In this document: positions 45,039-54,567 of the stretch, piece after piece | How positions within the stretch are numbered: the stretch's first letter is position 1 | How the letters are laid out: the number at the start of each line of letters is the position of its first letter | Origin: Aureimonas ureilytica | GTDB taxonomy: Bacteria > Pseudomonadota > Alphaproteobacteria > Rhizobiales > Rhizobiaceae | Direction: 5' to 3' | Length of the DNA: 64,000 nt | NCBI RefSeq assembly: GCF_001475935.1 | Contig: NZ_LDQA01000022.1 | Location: forward strand, 124,001-188,000 | The notes under the pieces: generated by a model | Databases searched by the model: none | The model's input: only the letters and a program-made list of their open reading frames with translations | What the model was told of the DNA's origin: nothing | Translations under genes and position numbers: made by a program

Positions 45039-46595
45039 ATGACCCAGCACCTCGATACCATCCTCATCGTCGATTTCGGCTCCCAGGTCACGCAGCTCAT
45101 CGCGCGCCGCGTGCGCGAGGCCGGCGTCTATTCCGAGATCGTGCCGTTCCAGTCGGCGGAAGAAGGCTTCCGCCGGTTGAATCCGAAGGCCGTGATTCTC
45201 TCCGGCTCGCCCGCGTCCACCACCGAAGAGAACTCGCCGCGCGCGCCTGAGATCATCTTCTCGTCCGGCATTCCGGTTCTCGGCATATGCTACGGGCAGC
45301 AAACCATGTGCGCCCAGCTCGGCGGCAAGATCGAGGGTGGGCTGCACCGCGAGTTCGGCCGCGCCTTCCTCGAAGTGCAGAAATCCTCGCCGCTCTTCGA
45401 CGGCATCTGGGCCGAGGGCACGCGCCATCAGGTCTGGATGAGCCATGGCGACCGGGTTACCGCGTTGCCCAAGGGTTTCGAGATCATCGCCGCTTCGCCG
45501 GGCGCGCCCTTCGCGGCCATCGCCGACGAGGCCCGCCGCTTCTACGGCGTGCAGTTTCACCCCGAAGTGGTCCACACGCCCGATGGCGCCAAGCTGATTT
45601 CCAACTTCGTCCACCGTATCGCGGGTCTCAAGGGCGACTGGACCATGGCCGCCTTCCGCGAGCAGGCGATTGGGGAAATCCGCGCCAAGGTCGGCGATGC
45701 TCGCGTCATCTGCGGCCTGTCGGGCGGCGTCGATTCGTCGGTCGCGGCCATTTTGATCCATGAGGCGATCGGGGATCAACTGACCTGCATCTTCGTGGAT
45801 CACGGCCTCCTGCGCATGGGCGAGGCGGAGCAGGTCGTCGGCATGTTCCGCGACCATTACAACATCCCGCTCGTGCATGTTCAGGCGCAGGACCTCTTCA
45901 TCGGCGCGCTCGAAGGCGAGATGGACCCCGAGGTCAAGCGCAAGACGATCGGCCGCTTGTTCATCGAGACCTTCGAGGCCGAGGCCAAGAAGATCGGCGG
46001 CGCGGACTTCCTGGCGCAGGGCACGCTCTACCCCGACGTGATCGAAAGCGTGTCCTTCACCGGTGGCCCCTCAGTGACGATCAAGTCGCATCACAATGTC
46101 GGCGGCCTGCCCGAGCGCATGAACATGAAGCTCGTGGAGCCGCTGCGCGAGCTCTTCAAGGACGAGGTTCGCGAGCTCGGCCGCGAGCTTGGCCTGCCCG
46201 AGCAGTTCGTCGGCCGCCATCCGTTCCCCGGCCCGGGCCTCGCCATCCGCTGCCCTGGCGGCATCACGCGCGAGAAGCTGGAAATCCTGCGTCAGGCCGA
46301 CGCGATCTATCTCGACGAAATCCGCAAGGCCGGTCTCTACGACGCGATCTGGCAAGCCTTCGCCGTGCTTCTGCCGGTGCAGACGGTCGGCGTCATGGGC
46401 GACGGGCGCACCTACGAGTTCGTCTGCGCCCTGCGCGCCGTGACCTCGGTGGACGGCATGACGGCGGATTTCTATGCCTTCGACATGGAATTCCTCGGCA
46501 ATGCCGCGACCCGCATCATCAACGAGGTCAAAGGCATCAATCGCGTCGTCTACGACGTGACGTCCAAGCCGCCCGGCACGATCGAGTGGGAATGA
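45039..46595 (+). CDS. guaA: GMP synthase (glutamine-hydrolysing)
   Basis: 518-residue two-domain enzyme that aminates XMP to GMP using ATP and glutamine. The class I glutamine amidotransferase domain (1-200) has nucleophile Cys84 in GICYGQQTM and His/Glu in QFHPEV. The ATP-pyrophosphatase domain starts near residue 225 with [13 protein letters not shown]. The C-terminal dimerisation/XMP domain ends in the conserved PPGTIEWE. It follows the nucleosidase operon after 215 bases and works with GuaB encoded upstream in the window. Confidence 0.97.
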   Translation: MTQHLDTILIVDFGSQVTQLIARRVREAGVYSEIVPFQSAEEGFRRLNPKAVILSGSPASTTEENSPRAPEIIFSSGIPVLGICYGQQTMCAQLGGKIEGGLHREFGRAFLEVQKSSPLFDGIWAEGTRHQVWMSHGDRVTALPKGFEIIAASPGAPFAAIADEARRFYGVQFHPEVVHTPDGAKLISNFVHRIAGLKGDWTMAAFREQAIGEIRAKVGDARVICGLSGGVDSSVAAILIHEAIGDQLTCIFVDHGLLRMGEAEQVVGMFRDHYNIPLVHVQAQDLFIGALEGEMDPEVKRKTIGRLFIETFEAEAKKIGGADFLAQGTLYPDVIESVSFTGGPSVTIKSHHNVGGLPERMNMKLVEPLRELFKDEVRELGRELGLPEQFVGRHPFPGPGLAIRCPGGITREKLEILRQADAIYLDEIRKAGLYDAIWQAFAVLLPVQTVGVMGDGRTYEFVCALRAVTSVDGMTADFYAFDMEFLGNAATRIINEVKGINRVVYDVTSKPPGTIEWE

Positions 46596-46703
46596 TTCCT
46601 GCTCATCCGGGCGTATTGGAAGACACGCTGCGCTTCGACTCGAGGAGCTAAAAATAGAACGGAAAGTCGCTCCACAGGTTACGCAATCTATCGCGGAGCC
46701 AAG

Positions 46704-47223
46704 CCCTGTTGACCTCGTGGGTTCCCCGATCGGCTAATGCGTGATTCAAGGCCGCCTTCCACGAAGGCGGCCTTGGCGCGAGGGGATTTGTCGGACGGGG
46801 AATGGGCCGTCGTCGGCGAGCTTCGGCCGAGCGAACGGCGTCGAAAGGCGCACCCGGATCATGACAACCGCCGTTTTCTCGACGGCATGCTGTTTGTCCT
46901 GGCCGTCCCCGCCCTTTTGGCCATGCCGGTGGGCAAGCCGCGTCTGATGCTCGCCGGCAAAGGTTGCGACGGCGAGGAGATTCGCCAGTCCTCGCTTTTG
47001 AAAGGCGTCATGCGGGTGATCCCACCCAAGGCCAACCGTCGTAGCTCGGCCGTTTTCGACTTGCGTCAGTATCGTGATCGCAGTCGTATCGAGCGCATGT
47101 TCGACCGCCTGAAAGCAGGCTCGCCGCGTCGCCATGCGCTACGACAAAACCGCCATGCCCTCCGAGCCTTCCTATGCCTCGCCACCTCGCGCATCTGGCT
47201 GAAGGACCATGTCAACAGATCCG
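46704..47223 (+). mobile_element. IS5-family element remnant
   Basis: About 520 bases containing an internally deleted transposase gene. The ends carry the inverted repeat CTGTTGAC (46706-46713) and GTCAACAG (47211-47218), with further partial matches outward (TnGT pattern), as in IS427-type IS5 members. No clear target duplication could be fixed. The element sits between guaA and an LysR/MFS pair. Confidence 0.65.
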
Positions 47224-47255
47224 AGGTTCAGCCGGGGCAGGAGCGCTTCGCATAG
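46737..47255 (+). pseudogene. IS5-family transposase, internally deleted
   Basis: 172 codons in frame. The first 40 residues (DLSDGEWAVVGELRPSERR ... DNRRFLDGMLFVL) match the start of IS5/IS427 transposases, and residues from AGKGCDGEEIRQ to RSRIERMFDRLKAG match the C-terminal third, including the region with the catalytic Glu. The stretch between, normally about 80-100 residues with the first catalytic Asp, is missing and replaced by a short divergent sequence. The protein should be inactive. The frame stays open across the junction, so it looks like an in-frame deletion or one followed by drift. Confidence 0.75.
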
Positions 47256-47361
47256 GAGCGTGCGGATCGGAGGGTATGAGTCCTCTCTTGGAAGCTTGAG
47301 ATCGGTTCGAGGCGATAGACGCCACGGCAAACGCGAAGTTTCGGATGCTCTCTCCGTCAGG

Positions 47362-48243
47362 TTATACAAAGCCGCTGTCCCATCGGAGAGATGCAGGCCG
47401 ATGTTCACGAAAGGCAGCCGCCAGCATCCGCAGAGCCTCGCGCGATCTGGTGTCCGACAGAGTCGTATGCAGCACGATTTCGAATGGTGCGAGTTCGGGC
47501 AGGCGGTAGCGTTCGCCGACATCGACCGTGCCGAGCGGTGCCATGCGGGGCGAGAATGGCGCGATGGCGAGGCCCGCCGACACGGCGGCCATGACCGCTG
47601 AGGAACCGCCACCCAGGAAAGATTCGGTCCAGGCGATCCCGGCGGCATCGAGAGCACGTTTGGCGACGTCATGAACGCGGCAGGCCGGCGATAACGCGGC
47701 GAGGCGGATCGACTGGCCTTCGCGATGCTCGAAGGTCGGCGCGGCGAACCAGCCCAGGCGCTCCTTTGCCAGGACGTCCCCGTCGCGCCGGTCGTCTTCC
47801 CGGCCGACGATCACGGCATCCACGTCGCCACGATCGAACGCGTCAAGCAGCGCTCGGGAGGTGTCGATCCGCACCTCGATCGTCATCGCCGGGTCATGGG
47901 TGTTGAGACGCGCGAGCAATGTCGGGACTTCCGGTCCGGCGATATGGGCGGCGATCCCCAGCGTGAAGCGCCGGACTGCCGTCGGCGACAATCCGGCCAC
48001 GGCCCGCTCGTGGGCCGCCAGAAAGTCGCGCGCGCCATTGATGAAAGCCGCGCCCTGTACGGAGAGCCTCACCATACGCGGCGTTCTTTCGATGAGCTTG
48101 TGACCCACACGATCTTCGAGGCGCTTGAGCTTGACGCTGATCGCACCTTGCGTTGTCCCCAGCGCCTCGGCCGCACGGGTGAAGCTTTTCAGATCGGCAA
48201 TGGTCACAAAGGCCTGAACGGCCTCGACATCGAGAATGGTCAT
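47362..48243 (-). CDS. LysR-family transcriptional regulator
   Basis: 293-residue LysR-type regulator. The winged helix-turn-helix is in residues 1-62 (SFTRAAEALGTTQGAISVKLKRLED). The effector-binding domain follows from about residue 88 (RFTLGIAAHIAGPEVPTLLARL). It is divergent from an MFS exporter gene 107 bases away and very likely controls it. The 3' end faces the IS5 remnant. The inducer is unknown. Confidence 0.88.
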   Translation of the reverse strand: MTILDVEAVQAFVTIADLKSFTRAAEALGTTQGAISVKLKRLEDRVGHKLIERTPRMVRLSVQGAAFINGARDFLAAHERAVAGLSPTAVRRFTLGIAAHIAGPEVPTLLARLNTHDPAMTIEVRIDTSRALLDAFDRGDVDAVIVGREDDRRDGDVLAKERLGWFAAPTFEHREGQSIRLAALSPACRVHDVAKRALDAAGIAWTESFLGGGSSAVMAAVSAGLAIAPFSPRMAPLGTVDVGERYRLPELAPFEIVLHTTLSDTRSREALRMLAAAFREHRPASLRWDSGFV

Positions 48244-48350
48244 GGCGATCTATGTACATTCGTTGTCACTGAAATGCACAGCCATATCGTTCAGTTGTGA
48301 TGGATGTTCGATTACGTCGATGGTCACGAGCAAGATGTGCGAGGACCGCG
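48244..48350. promoter_or_regulatory. Divergent LysR/MFS control region
   Basis: Contains ACTGAA-N16-TTCAGT (48268-48273 with 48290-48295) and the palindrome ATGTACAT (48252-48259) next to the LysR gene start. Both are candidates for LysR-type operator half-sites; the assignment is by position only. Confidence 0.4.
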
Positions 48351-49877
48351 ATGCCATTGTCCAATCAGTCCCGAAATCGGATAGCGCTGGCCGGTGCGTG
48401 CCTTGCATCGCTGATGTTCGGGCTCGAAATCTCCAGCGTGCCAGTCATCTTGCCCACGCTGGAGCATGTCCTCGAAGCCGACTTCAACGGCCTTCAATGG
48501 ATCATGAACGCCTACACCATCGCCGTCACGACAGTGTTGATGGCGACAGGGGCGCTGGCGGATCGCTACGGCCGCAAGCGCCTGTTCATCGCCAGCGTCG
48601 TCGCATTTGGCACCACGTCTGTTGTGTGCGGGCTGGCGCCGAGCACGCCGGTGCTGATCGCCGTACGCTTCCTCCAAGGAAGCAGCGGCGGCGCGATGCT
48701 GATCTGTCAGATTGCCGTCCTGTCGCATCAATTCGCGGATGCGGCCGAGCGCGGTAAGGCGTTCGGTACCTGGGGGATCGTCTTCGGCTTGGGGCTGGGC
48801 TTCGGGCCGATCATCGGTGGCGCGATCGTCGCGATCTCAAACTGGCAATGGGTATTCCTGGTCCACGGGCCGCTCGCGCTTGTGACGCTTTTGCTTGTTG
48901 TGGACGGCGTGCAGGAATCGCGTGATCCGGACGCGAAGGGGCTCGATGTCGCCGGCGTCGCCACGCTGTCGCTGGCCGTGTTTTGCCTCGCATTCTTTAT
49001 TACGCAGGGGCCGGCGCTCGGCTTTGCCAGTCCGATGGCGCTCGGGATTGCCGCCGCCGCAGGCGTGAGCTTTCTGGCATTCATCGTTGCCGAGCGGGTC
49101 AATCCGCGGCCGATGTTCGACTTTGCCGTATTCCGCATCCGTCCCTTTTCCGGCGCACTGCTCGGCTCGGTCGGCATGAACTTCAGCTTCTGGCCGTTCA
49201 TGATCTATCTGCCGATCTGGTTCCAGAGCGGTCTCGGCTATGACGCCGCGACGGCTGGTTTGTCGTTGCTGGCCTATACGATACCGACCTTGATCGCGCC
49301 GCCGCTCGGCGAGCGGCTGTCGCTGCGCTATCGGTCGGGTGTCGTCATCCCGGCAGGGCTCTTCACGATCGGTCTTGGCTTCTTCCTGATGAAGATCGGC
49401 AGCAGCGTCGCGCATCCGAGCTGGGCGACGATGCTGCCCGGTGCGCTGATCGCCGGCACGGGCCTTGGCCTCACCAACACACCGGTCACCAATACGACGA
49501 CGGGATCCGTGCCGAGCGCCCGCGCCGGTATGGCGTCTGGGATCGATATGAGCGCTCGGATGATCTCGCTCGCCGTCAACATCGCCCTGATGGGCTATAT
49601 CCTCGTCAGCGGCGTGCTGGCCTACATTACCGGCGCCTTGCCTGACACAGCAGACGCATCGAGCCTGCGTTCGGCCGCTGAACGCATCGTGGCGGGCGAC
49701 CTGACGGCGCTCGGCCGGCTGCTGCCCAACCTGTCGTCGGCCGATGCCACGGCAATCGCACACGCGGCGTTCAAGGAAGGCTTCGAATGGGTAACACTCT
49801 ACGGAGGCCTCAGTGCTTGGCTCCTGGCGGCGGCGAGTTTCCTCCTCTGCCGCCGCAAGATCTCTCCCGTGCGGTGA
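48351..49877 (+). CDS. MFS transporter, DHA2 family (QacA/EmrB-like)
   Basis: 508-residue exporter with 14 predicted helices. Motif A is in GALADRYGRKRLFIAS, and the first helix has LMFGLEISSVPVILPTLEH in place of the common LDxTIVNVALP motif. Motif C-like GFGPIIGGAIVAISNW follows helix 5. It probably exports a toxic organic compound by proton antiport. ATG 48351 follows GAGGACCGCG. It is paired with a divergent LysR regulator, and the pair lies next to an IS remnant, consistent with acquisition as a unit. Confidence 0.88.
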   Translation: MPLSNQSRNRIALAGACLASLMFGLEISSVPVILPTLEHVLEADFNGLQWIMNAYTIAVTTVLMATGALADRYGRKRLFIASVVAFGTTSVVCGLAPSTPVLIAVRFLQGSSGGAMLICQIAVLSHQFADAAERGKAFGTWGIVFGLGLGFGPIIGGAIVAISNWQWVFLVHGPLALVTLLLVVDGVQESRDPDAKGLDVAGVATLSLAVFCLAFFITQGPALGFASPMALGIAAAAGVSFLAFIVAERVNPRPMFDFAVFRIRPFSGALLGSVGMNFSFWPFMIYLPIWFQSGLGYDAATAGLSLLAYTIPTLIAPPLGERLSLRYRSGVVIPAGLFTIGLGFFLMKIGSSVAHPSWATMLPGALIAGTGLGLTNTPVTNTTTGSVPSARAGMASGIDMSARMISLAVNIALMGYILVSGVLAYITGALPDTADASSLRSAAERIVAGDLTALGRLLPNLSSADATAIAHAAFKEGFEWVTLYGGLSAWLLAAASFLLCRRKISPVR

Positions 49878-50088
49878 TGTTCGGCAGGAAACCGCCTCGC
49901 TAGGGGATCCAACCAACATATTGCCAATTCTGGCGGAAAGGGGGAGTTCAGCCAAGCGATCGGCATTTCGTGCGGCGGATGGACGACGAACATCCATTGT
50001 CTGGCCGATGCTGGTGACCGGATCGTCGCTCTTGCCCTGATCGCAACGGTCACCCAGTGGGTGGTTGCCGAAAACTTGGGGGATCGAA

Positions 50089-50163
<75 letters not shown>

Positions 50164-50315
50164 ATTCGATGGAGCGGATAGACCATGAGCCGAGCGCCAC
50201 GTCAAGGCGAAAGACCTGAATCGAAGAGCATAGATGGTCAGTCTGCCGCAACCGGATGTCGGCGCGATGACAGGTCCTGCGACAGTCTTGCGATCGGGGG
50301 AATGGAGAAGCCGGA

Positions 50316-50390
<75 letters not shown>

Positions 50391-50541
50391 ATCCGGTGAA
50401 GGCGGATAGACCATATCCGCCGGGCGTCGTCAAGAATGTGAAGCGGAGATGACGGAACGATTCGCGCAGGGTGAGGGGCGCGCGAAACGCGAAAAACCCG
50501 GCGAAACGCCAGGTGGATCACGTGTACTCTTGGAGGTCGAA

Positions 50542-50616
<75 letters not shown>

Positions 50617-50686
50617 ATTCGATGACGCGCTTAGGCCATCTTCTGGCGGCGAGGTCAAGCGATTCCCGCCGCCGATCGAACGTTCC

Positions 50687-51052
50687 TCAGGCGGCGTCCT
50701 GCAACATCTTGCCGACTTCCTCGACCAGCTCGCGCAGGTGGAAGGGCTTGGACAGGATCTTGGCGTCCTTGGGCGCCTTCGAATCGGGGTTCAGCGCCAC
50801 GGCGGCAAAGCCGGTGATGAACATGACCTTGAGGTCGGGGTCGAGTTCGGTCGCGCGGCGCGCGAGCTCGATCCCGTCCATTTCGGGCATCACGATGTCG
50901 GTCAGCAGCAGCGAGAACGGCTCCTCGCGCAGCCGCTCGTAAGCCGAGCCGCCATTGTCATAGGCCGTGACTTCGTAGCCCGCCTTTTCCAGCGCCTTGG
51001 CGAGGAAGCGGCGCATGTCATTGTCGTCTTCGGCCAAAAGGATTTTGTACAT
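50687..51052 (-). CDS. cpdR: Response regulator CpdR
   Basis: 121-residue single-domain receiver protein. Acidic pocket LLAEDDNDMRRFL, phosphoacceptor Asp52 in LLLTDIVMPEMDG, and Lys in ILSKPFHLREL are all intact. The sequence is close to alphaproteobacterial CpdR, which, when unphosphorylated, directs ClpXP to degrade cell-cycle proteins and is phosphorylated by the CckA-ChpT relay. ATG 51052 gives the normal N-terminus MYKILLAEDD; the longer open frame upstream is not coding. It is divergent from the N-formylglutamate amidohydrolase gene, an arrangement seen in related bacteria. Confidence 0.95.
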   Translation of the reverse strand: MYKILLAEDDNDMRRFLAKALEKAGYEVTAYDNGGSAYERLREEPFSLLLTDIVMPEMDGIELARRATELDPDLKVMFITGFAAVALNPDSKAPKDAKILSKPFHLRELVEEVGKMLQDAA

Positions 51053-51204
51053 TCGTCCGTGTCCGTTAGCCGGGCTGAGCCCCGGGATGCCCGTTTCCGA
51101 CAATCCTTTTAGCAGATTGCTTAAACAAGGGCTAAGTGGAATGTTCAGGAACGTTTTGAGCCTTATATTCCCACGAGAAGGCTTAAGAAAGGGGAAGAGC
51201 GACG

Positions 51205-52113
51205 TTGCAGACCGCCATACCGACTCTGGAAACGGCGGCCGGCCCATGCCCAGCCTTCGAAATCGTCGAACCGGGCGAGCAGACCCTCCCTTTCGTCTTT
51301 TGCTCGCCGCATAGCGGGCGGGCCTACCCGAAGGACTTTCTGGAGCAGACGCGGCTTGGGCCGGATGCGATCCGCCGGTCGGAGGATTTGTTCGTCGATC
51401 AGCTCTTCGACTTCGTTCCCGCGCTCGGCGCGCCGATCCTTCAGGCCCGCTTTCCCCGCGCCTATCTCGACGTGAATCGCGAGCCCTACGAACTCGACCC
51501 GGGCATGTTCGCCGGGCCGCTTCCCGACTTCGCCAATTCCGCCTCCGTGCGCGTGGCGGGCGGCTTGGGGACCATCCCGCGAATCGTGGCCGAGCGCGAG
51601 GATATCTACAATGGCAAGCTGCCGCTTACGGAGATCGAGCGCCGGATCGAGGCGATCTACTTCCCGTTCCACGAGGCCCTGGAGGCGTTGATCGAGCGCA
51701 CGCGCCGGCGCTTCGGCTTCGCCATTCTCCTCGATTGCCATTCCATGCCCTCGTCCGTGCGCCTGATGCCGGGCGGGCGGCGGGCCGACATGGTGGTGGG
51801 TGATCGGTTCGGCACGAGCGCGCTCCATGCCTATGTCGTGATGGTGACGCAGCGGCTTTCGGCGCTGGGTTATGAGGTGACGCGCAACAAGCCCTATGCG
51901 GGCGGCTTCATCACCGAGCGCTATGGCCGGCCCCGGCGCGGCGTCCACGCCATCCAGATTGAGATCAACCGCGCGCTCTATGCCGACGAGGTGGGCTTCC
52001 TGCCACATGACGGCTTTACGCTCCTGCGACGCGATCTCTGGAGTCTCGTCACATGCTTTGCCGGCGAAGTGGAAGCCGGCTGGCAGGGGGATCTCGCTGC
52101 CGCTGCCGAATAG
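51205..52113 (+). CDS. N-formylglutamate amidohydrolase
   Basis: 302-residue zinc hydrolase of the HutG/FGase family, which deformylates N-formylglutamate to glutamate and formate at the end of histidine breakdown. Motifs: FVFCSPHSGRAYP (metal His), DLFVDQLF, LDVNREPYELDP and FAILLDCHSMP (metal ligands). The start is taken as TTG 51205 with GGGGAAGAG upstream; no in-frame ATG precedes the conserved region. Other hut genes are absent, so this may be a stand-alone amidohydrolase. hisN follows 80 bases later on the same strand. Confidence 0.88.
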   Translation: MQTAIPTLETAAGPCPAFEIVEPGEQTLPFVFCSPHSGRAYPKDFLEQTRLGPDAIRRSEDLFVDQLFDFVPALGAPILQARFPRAYLDVNREPYELDPGMFAGPLPDFANSASVRVAGGLGTIPRIVAEREDIYNGKLPLTEIERRIEAIYFPFHEALEALIERTRRRFGFAILLDCHSMPSSVRLMPGGRRADMVVGDRFGTSALHAYVVMVTQRLSALGYEVTRNKPYAGGFITERYGRPRRGVHAIQIEINRALYADEVGFLPHDGFTLLRRDLWSLVTCFAGEVEAGWQGDLAAAAE

Positions 52114-52193
52114 ACACGCTGAGCAGCGGCGTGCTGTAGCCTTCGGGCCCAAGCTGGTTCATAGGGTCGGGAGCACCAGCACGAGGGCCCGCC

Positions 52194-52973
52194 ATGCAGC
52201 TTCCCGATGCCGACTTTCTGTTCCAGCTCGCCGATGTCGCCGCCAAGGAAACCTTGCCGCGCTTCCGCCAGCCGCTCCAGGTTCACAACAAGCCGCGCGA
52301 AGGCTATACGTTCGATCCCGTAACCGAGGCCGACCGCGAGGCGGAAAAGGCCATTCGCCGCGTCATCGAGGCTCAATTTCCCGACCATGCGATTCTGGGC
52401 GAGGAATTCGGGCGCTCGGGCGAGGGCGATCTTCTCTGGGTGATCGACCCCGTGGACGGCACGCGCCCTTTCATCTGCGGCGTTCCGGTCTGGGGCACGC
52501 TGATCGGCCTCACCGTCAAAGGCATCGCGCAGTTCGGCATCATGAGCCAGCCCTACACGGGAGAGCGCTTCTGGGCGACGCCGGAAGGCGCATGGAGCGA
52601 CGGCCCGCTCGGCCAGCGCAGCTTGCAGGTGCGCGATGTCGGCGGGCTCGAAAGCGCGACGCTTTTCTCGTCCGCGCCGGAGCTGTTTCATTCGCCGTTG
52701 AAGGAGCGTTTCCAGTCGCTCGTCGATAGCGTTCGCCTGACGCGCTTCGGGGCCGACTGCTATGCGTTCGCGATGCTCGCCTCGGGTCATGTCGACATCT
52801 GCGTCGAGCCCGGTCTTCAGCCCTATGACATCGTGGCGTTGACGCCGCTGGTGGAAAAGGCGGGCGGTGTCATCACGACCTTCGACGGCGGCCGGCCTGA
52901 GGATGGTGGCGATGTCATCGCCGCCGCGACGCCGAAGCTCCACGAGGCGGCGCTGCGCCTTCTCAACGGCTGA
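52194..52973 (+). CDS. hisN: Histidinol-phosphatase, inositol-monophosphatase family
   Basis: 259-residue Mg2+-dependent phosphatase. Metal-site motifs are complete: GEEFG near residue 64, DPVDGTRPF and the C-terminal LQPYDIVALTPLVEKAGG. TRPFICG in place of TxNF, and DCYAFAMLASG, are typical of HisN-type histidinol-phosphate phosphatases, which perform the penultimate step of histidine synthesis. It follows the N-formylglutamate amidohydrolase gene on the same strand. An inositol or other sugar phosphatase activity cannot be excluded, but the motif variant favours HisN. Confidence 0.88.
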   Translation: MQLPDADFLFQLADVAAKETLPRFRQPLQVHNKPREGYTFDPVTEADREAEKAIRRVIEAQFPDHAILGEEFGRSGEGDLLWVIDPVDGTRPFICGVPVWGTLIGLTVKGIAQFGIMSQPYTGERFWATPEGAWSDGPLGQRSLQVRDVGGLESATLFSSAPELFHSPLKERFQSLVDSVRLTRFGADCYAFAMLASGHVDICVEPGLQPYDIVALTPLVEKAGGVITTFDGGRPEDGGDVIAAATPKLHEAALRLLNG

Positions 52974-52983
52974 GGCTCAGGCG

Positions 52984-54033
52984 CTACTCGGCGCGCGCCA
53001 CGTCCGGGATGGCGGCGACCAGGGCCTCTTCCACCAGCGCCGCGTCCACAGCCGGCTCGGCCGGACGCTGGCGGGGCAGGGCGGAGGCGAGGAAGCCTTC
53101 GAAGGCAGATAGGGCCGGATCGCGAAAGCGATCCGCCTCCTGAAGCATTTCATGGCGCGCACCGGCCACACGCAGGAAATGGCCTGAGCGCATTCGCCAG
53201 GCCAACCGTTCCGCCGCGCGGTTCGACACGACCCGGTCGGCTCCCGCCGCCAGAAACAAAGTCGGCAGGCGCATCCGCGCGATGACGTCGGACTTCTCCA
53301 GCCGCCTCTGCGCCTTCAAGACGGCGCGCAACCAGGACGCCGAAAGAGCGCCGACGAAGAGGTCGGGCGCGTTGATCTGAAGCGCCAGATTGCGCTCGAA
53401 CCGCTTGCGATCGGATGTCAGCGGATTGTCGGCGAGAGCGGTGCCTGGCTCGATGCGCCGCGCCCGGCGCACCGGCAGCCATCCAAGGCCCGTCCAGTGA
53501 AGAAGTGAGGATACGAGGCGGAAGCTGGCAAGGGCGAGCCCCGAGCCGGGCACGGCGACGAAAGGCGCCAGCAGCACCATGCGCTCCACACGATCCTCCA
53601 GCCGTTCCATGGCTGTGAGCGCGACGAGCCCGCCCATGGAATGGGCCAAAATCGCATAAGGTGCAGGGCAGCGCGGCAGCACGACCTCGTGGAAAATCCG
53701 GTCGAGATCGTCGGTGAACTGAGAGAGATTCGCGACATGGCCGACGAAAGGGTTGGCGAGCGAGCGGAACGAGCGGCCTTGGCCACGCCAGTCGAAGGTC
53801 GCGACGCTAAACCCCATCCGGTTGAGGTCGCGCATCGTCTCGAAATATTTTTCGCTGGCCTCGTTGCGCCCTTGGAGCAGAAGAATCGTGCCTCGGCTTT
53901 CCCGTCCCTCGGTGCGTGGGGCCAGGGCATAGCGCAGGCTCCGACCCCGGCCCATGTCGAGATACCCGATCTCCATATCGAGAGGCGGCGGATTGTCGAG
54001 CGAAGAGACGAAAGCGTCGGGCGTTTGCGACAA
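52984..54033 (-). CDS. Alpha/beta hydrolase, lysophospholipase (PldB) type
   Basis: About 349 residues. The serine nucleophile is in ILAHSMGGLVAL, the oxyanion region in TILLLQGRNEASEKYFETM, the acid in LFLAAGADRVVSN, and the final His in GARHEMLQEADRFR, giving a full Ser-Asp-His triad. The Serine-aminopeptidase/monoglyceride-lipase-like pattern LLQGRNE ... FDWRGQGRS is typical of PldB proteins. The start is uncertain: TTG 54033 has GGGAG upstream and begins where homologous proteins do, while ATG 54111 would add 26 residues without a ribosome-binding site. It converges with hisN. Confidence 0.82.
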   Translation of the reverse strand: MSQTPDAFVSSLDNPPPLDMEIGYLDMGRGRSLRYALAPRTEGRESRGTILLLQGRNEASEKYFETMRDLNRMGFSVATFDWRGQGRSFRSLANPFVGHVANLSQFTDDLDRIFHEVVLPRCPAPYAILAHSMGGLVALTAMERLEDRVERMVLLAPFVAVPGSGLALASFRLVSSLLHWTGLGWLPVRRARRIEPGTALADNPLTSDRKRFERNLALQINAPDLFVGALSASWLRAVLKAQRRLEKSDVIARMRLPTLFLAAGADRVVSNRAAERLAWRMRSGHFLRVAGARHEMLQEADRFRDPALSAFEGFLASALPRQRPAEPAVDAALVEEALVAAIPDVARAE

Positions 54034-54111
54034 GGAAAAGGCTCTCCCTTCGGATGCCAAGCGATCCGCGGCGGATGCGCGGCTCAACGGGCATCGAGAT
54101 GCCCTCAGCAT

Positions 54112-54464
54112 AGAGCGCGATGGTAAACGATCTGCCGCCAGATGTCCGCGTCTGCCCGGCTGAAGCCGATGTGCTTGCAGCTAGCTGGCGTGAAAACGGG
54201 GCCGACCTGATCTCGCGGAAGAGGCCGACCCCGCGCAACCCTGGCGGAAGGGACGGGACGCCAGAGCCATAGACAGCAAGACAAACTCTGCCTTGCGGAC
54301 TGGCACATTGACTCCAGCAGGCTGAACGCAGACGGAAGCGCGTGTTCATCTGGCGTTCATCCCGCCTGCCACCACAAGCCGCTGTTTTAAAACGCGTAAC
54401 AGATTTCTCGAAAAAAATGCGGGCAAGGCTTGAAGGCCAAATTGCCGCTTACCATCTGCTTCCT
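54112..54464. other. Intergenic region upstream of the hydrolase and hsp20 genes
   Basis: About 350 bases without a convincing gene. It should hold the promoters of the minus-strand hydrolase gene and the plus-strand hsp20 gene. The A/T-rich stretch around 54375-54420 is the likely hsp20 promoter area. Confidence 0.4.
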
Positions 54465-54567
54465 GTGGCCGCCGAACGGGGCCACTGACGAGAAGCCCTC
54501 CGCCAGATGGGGAGGACATTGTTTCCCGTCAAAGTCGCAAACCTGTTGCTTCCTATGGAGAACGACC
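54465..54567 (+). ncRNA. ROSE-like RNA thermometer in the hsp20 leader
   Basis: Three successive hairpins precede the hsp20 start. They are GTGGCC/GGCCAC (54465-54485), CCCTCC/GGGAGG (54496-54515), and a final one in which GTTGCTTCC (54545-54553) pairs with GGAGAAC (54557-54563) across a TAT loop. The last stem covers the ribosome-binding GGAG and leaves GC of the TTGCTT stretch bulged, which is the hallmark of ROSE elements controlling small heat-shock genes in rhizobia. Melting at high temperature would expose the ribosome-binding site. Folding was done by eye. Confidence 0.65.

Noticed and set aside
54112..54464. Short minus-strand frames before hsp20 (for example ending WRQIVYHRALC)
   Set aside because: No ribosome-binding site, no family motif, and no support from neighbouring gene spacing.
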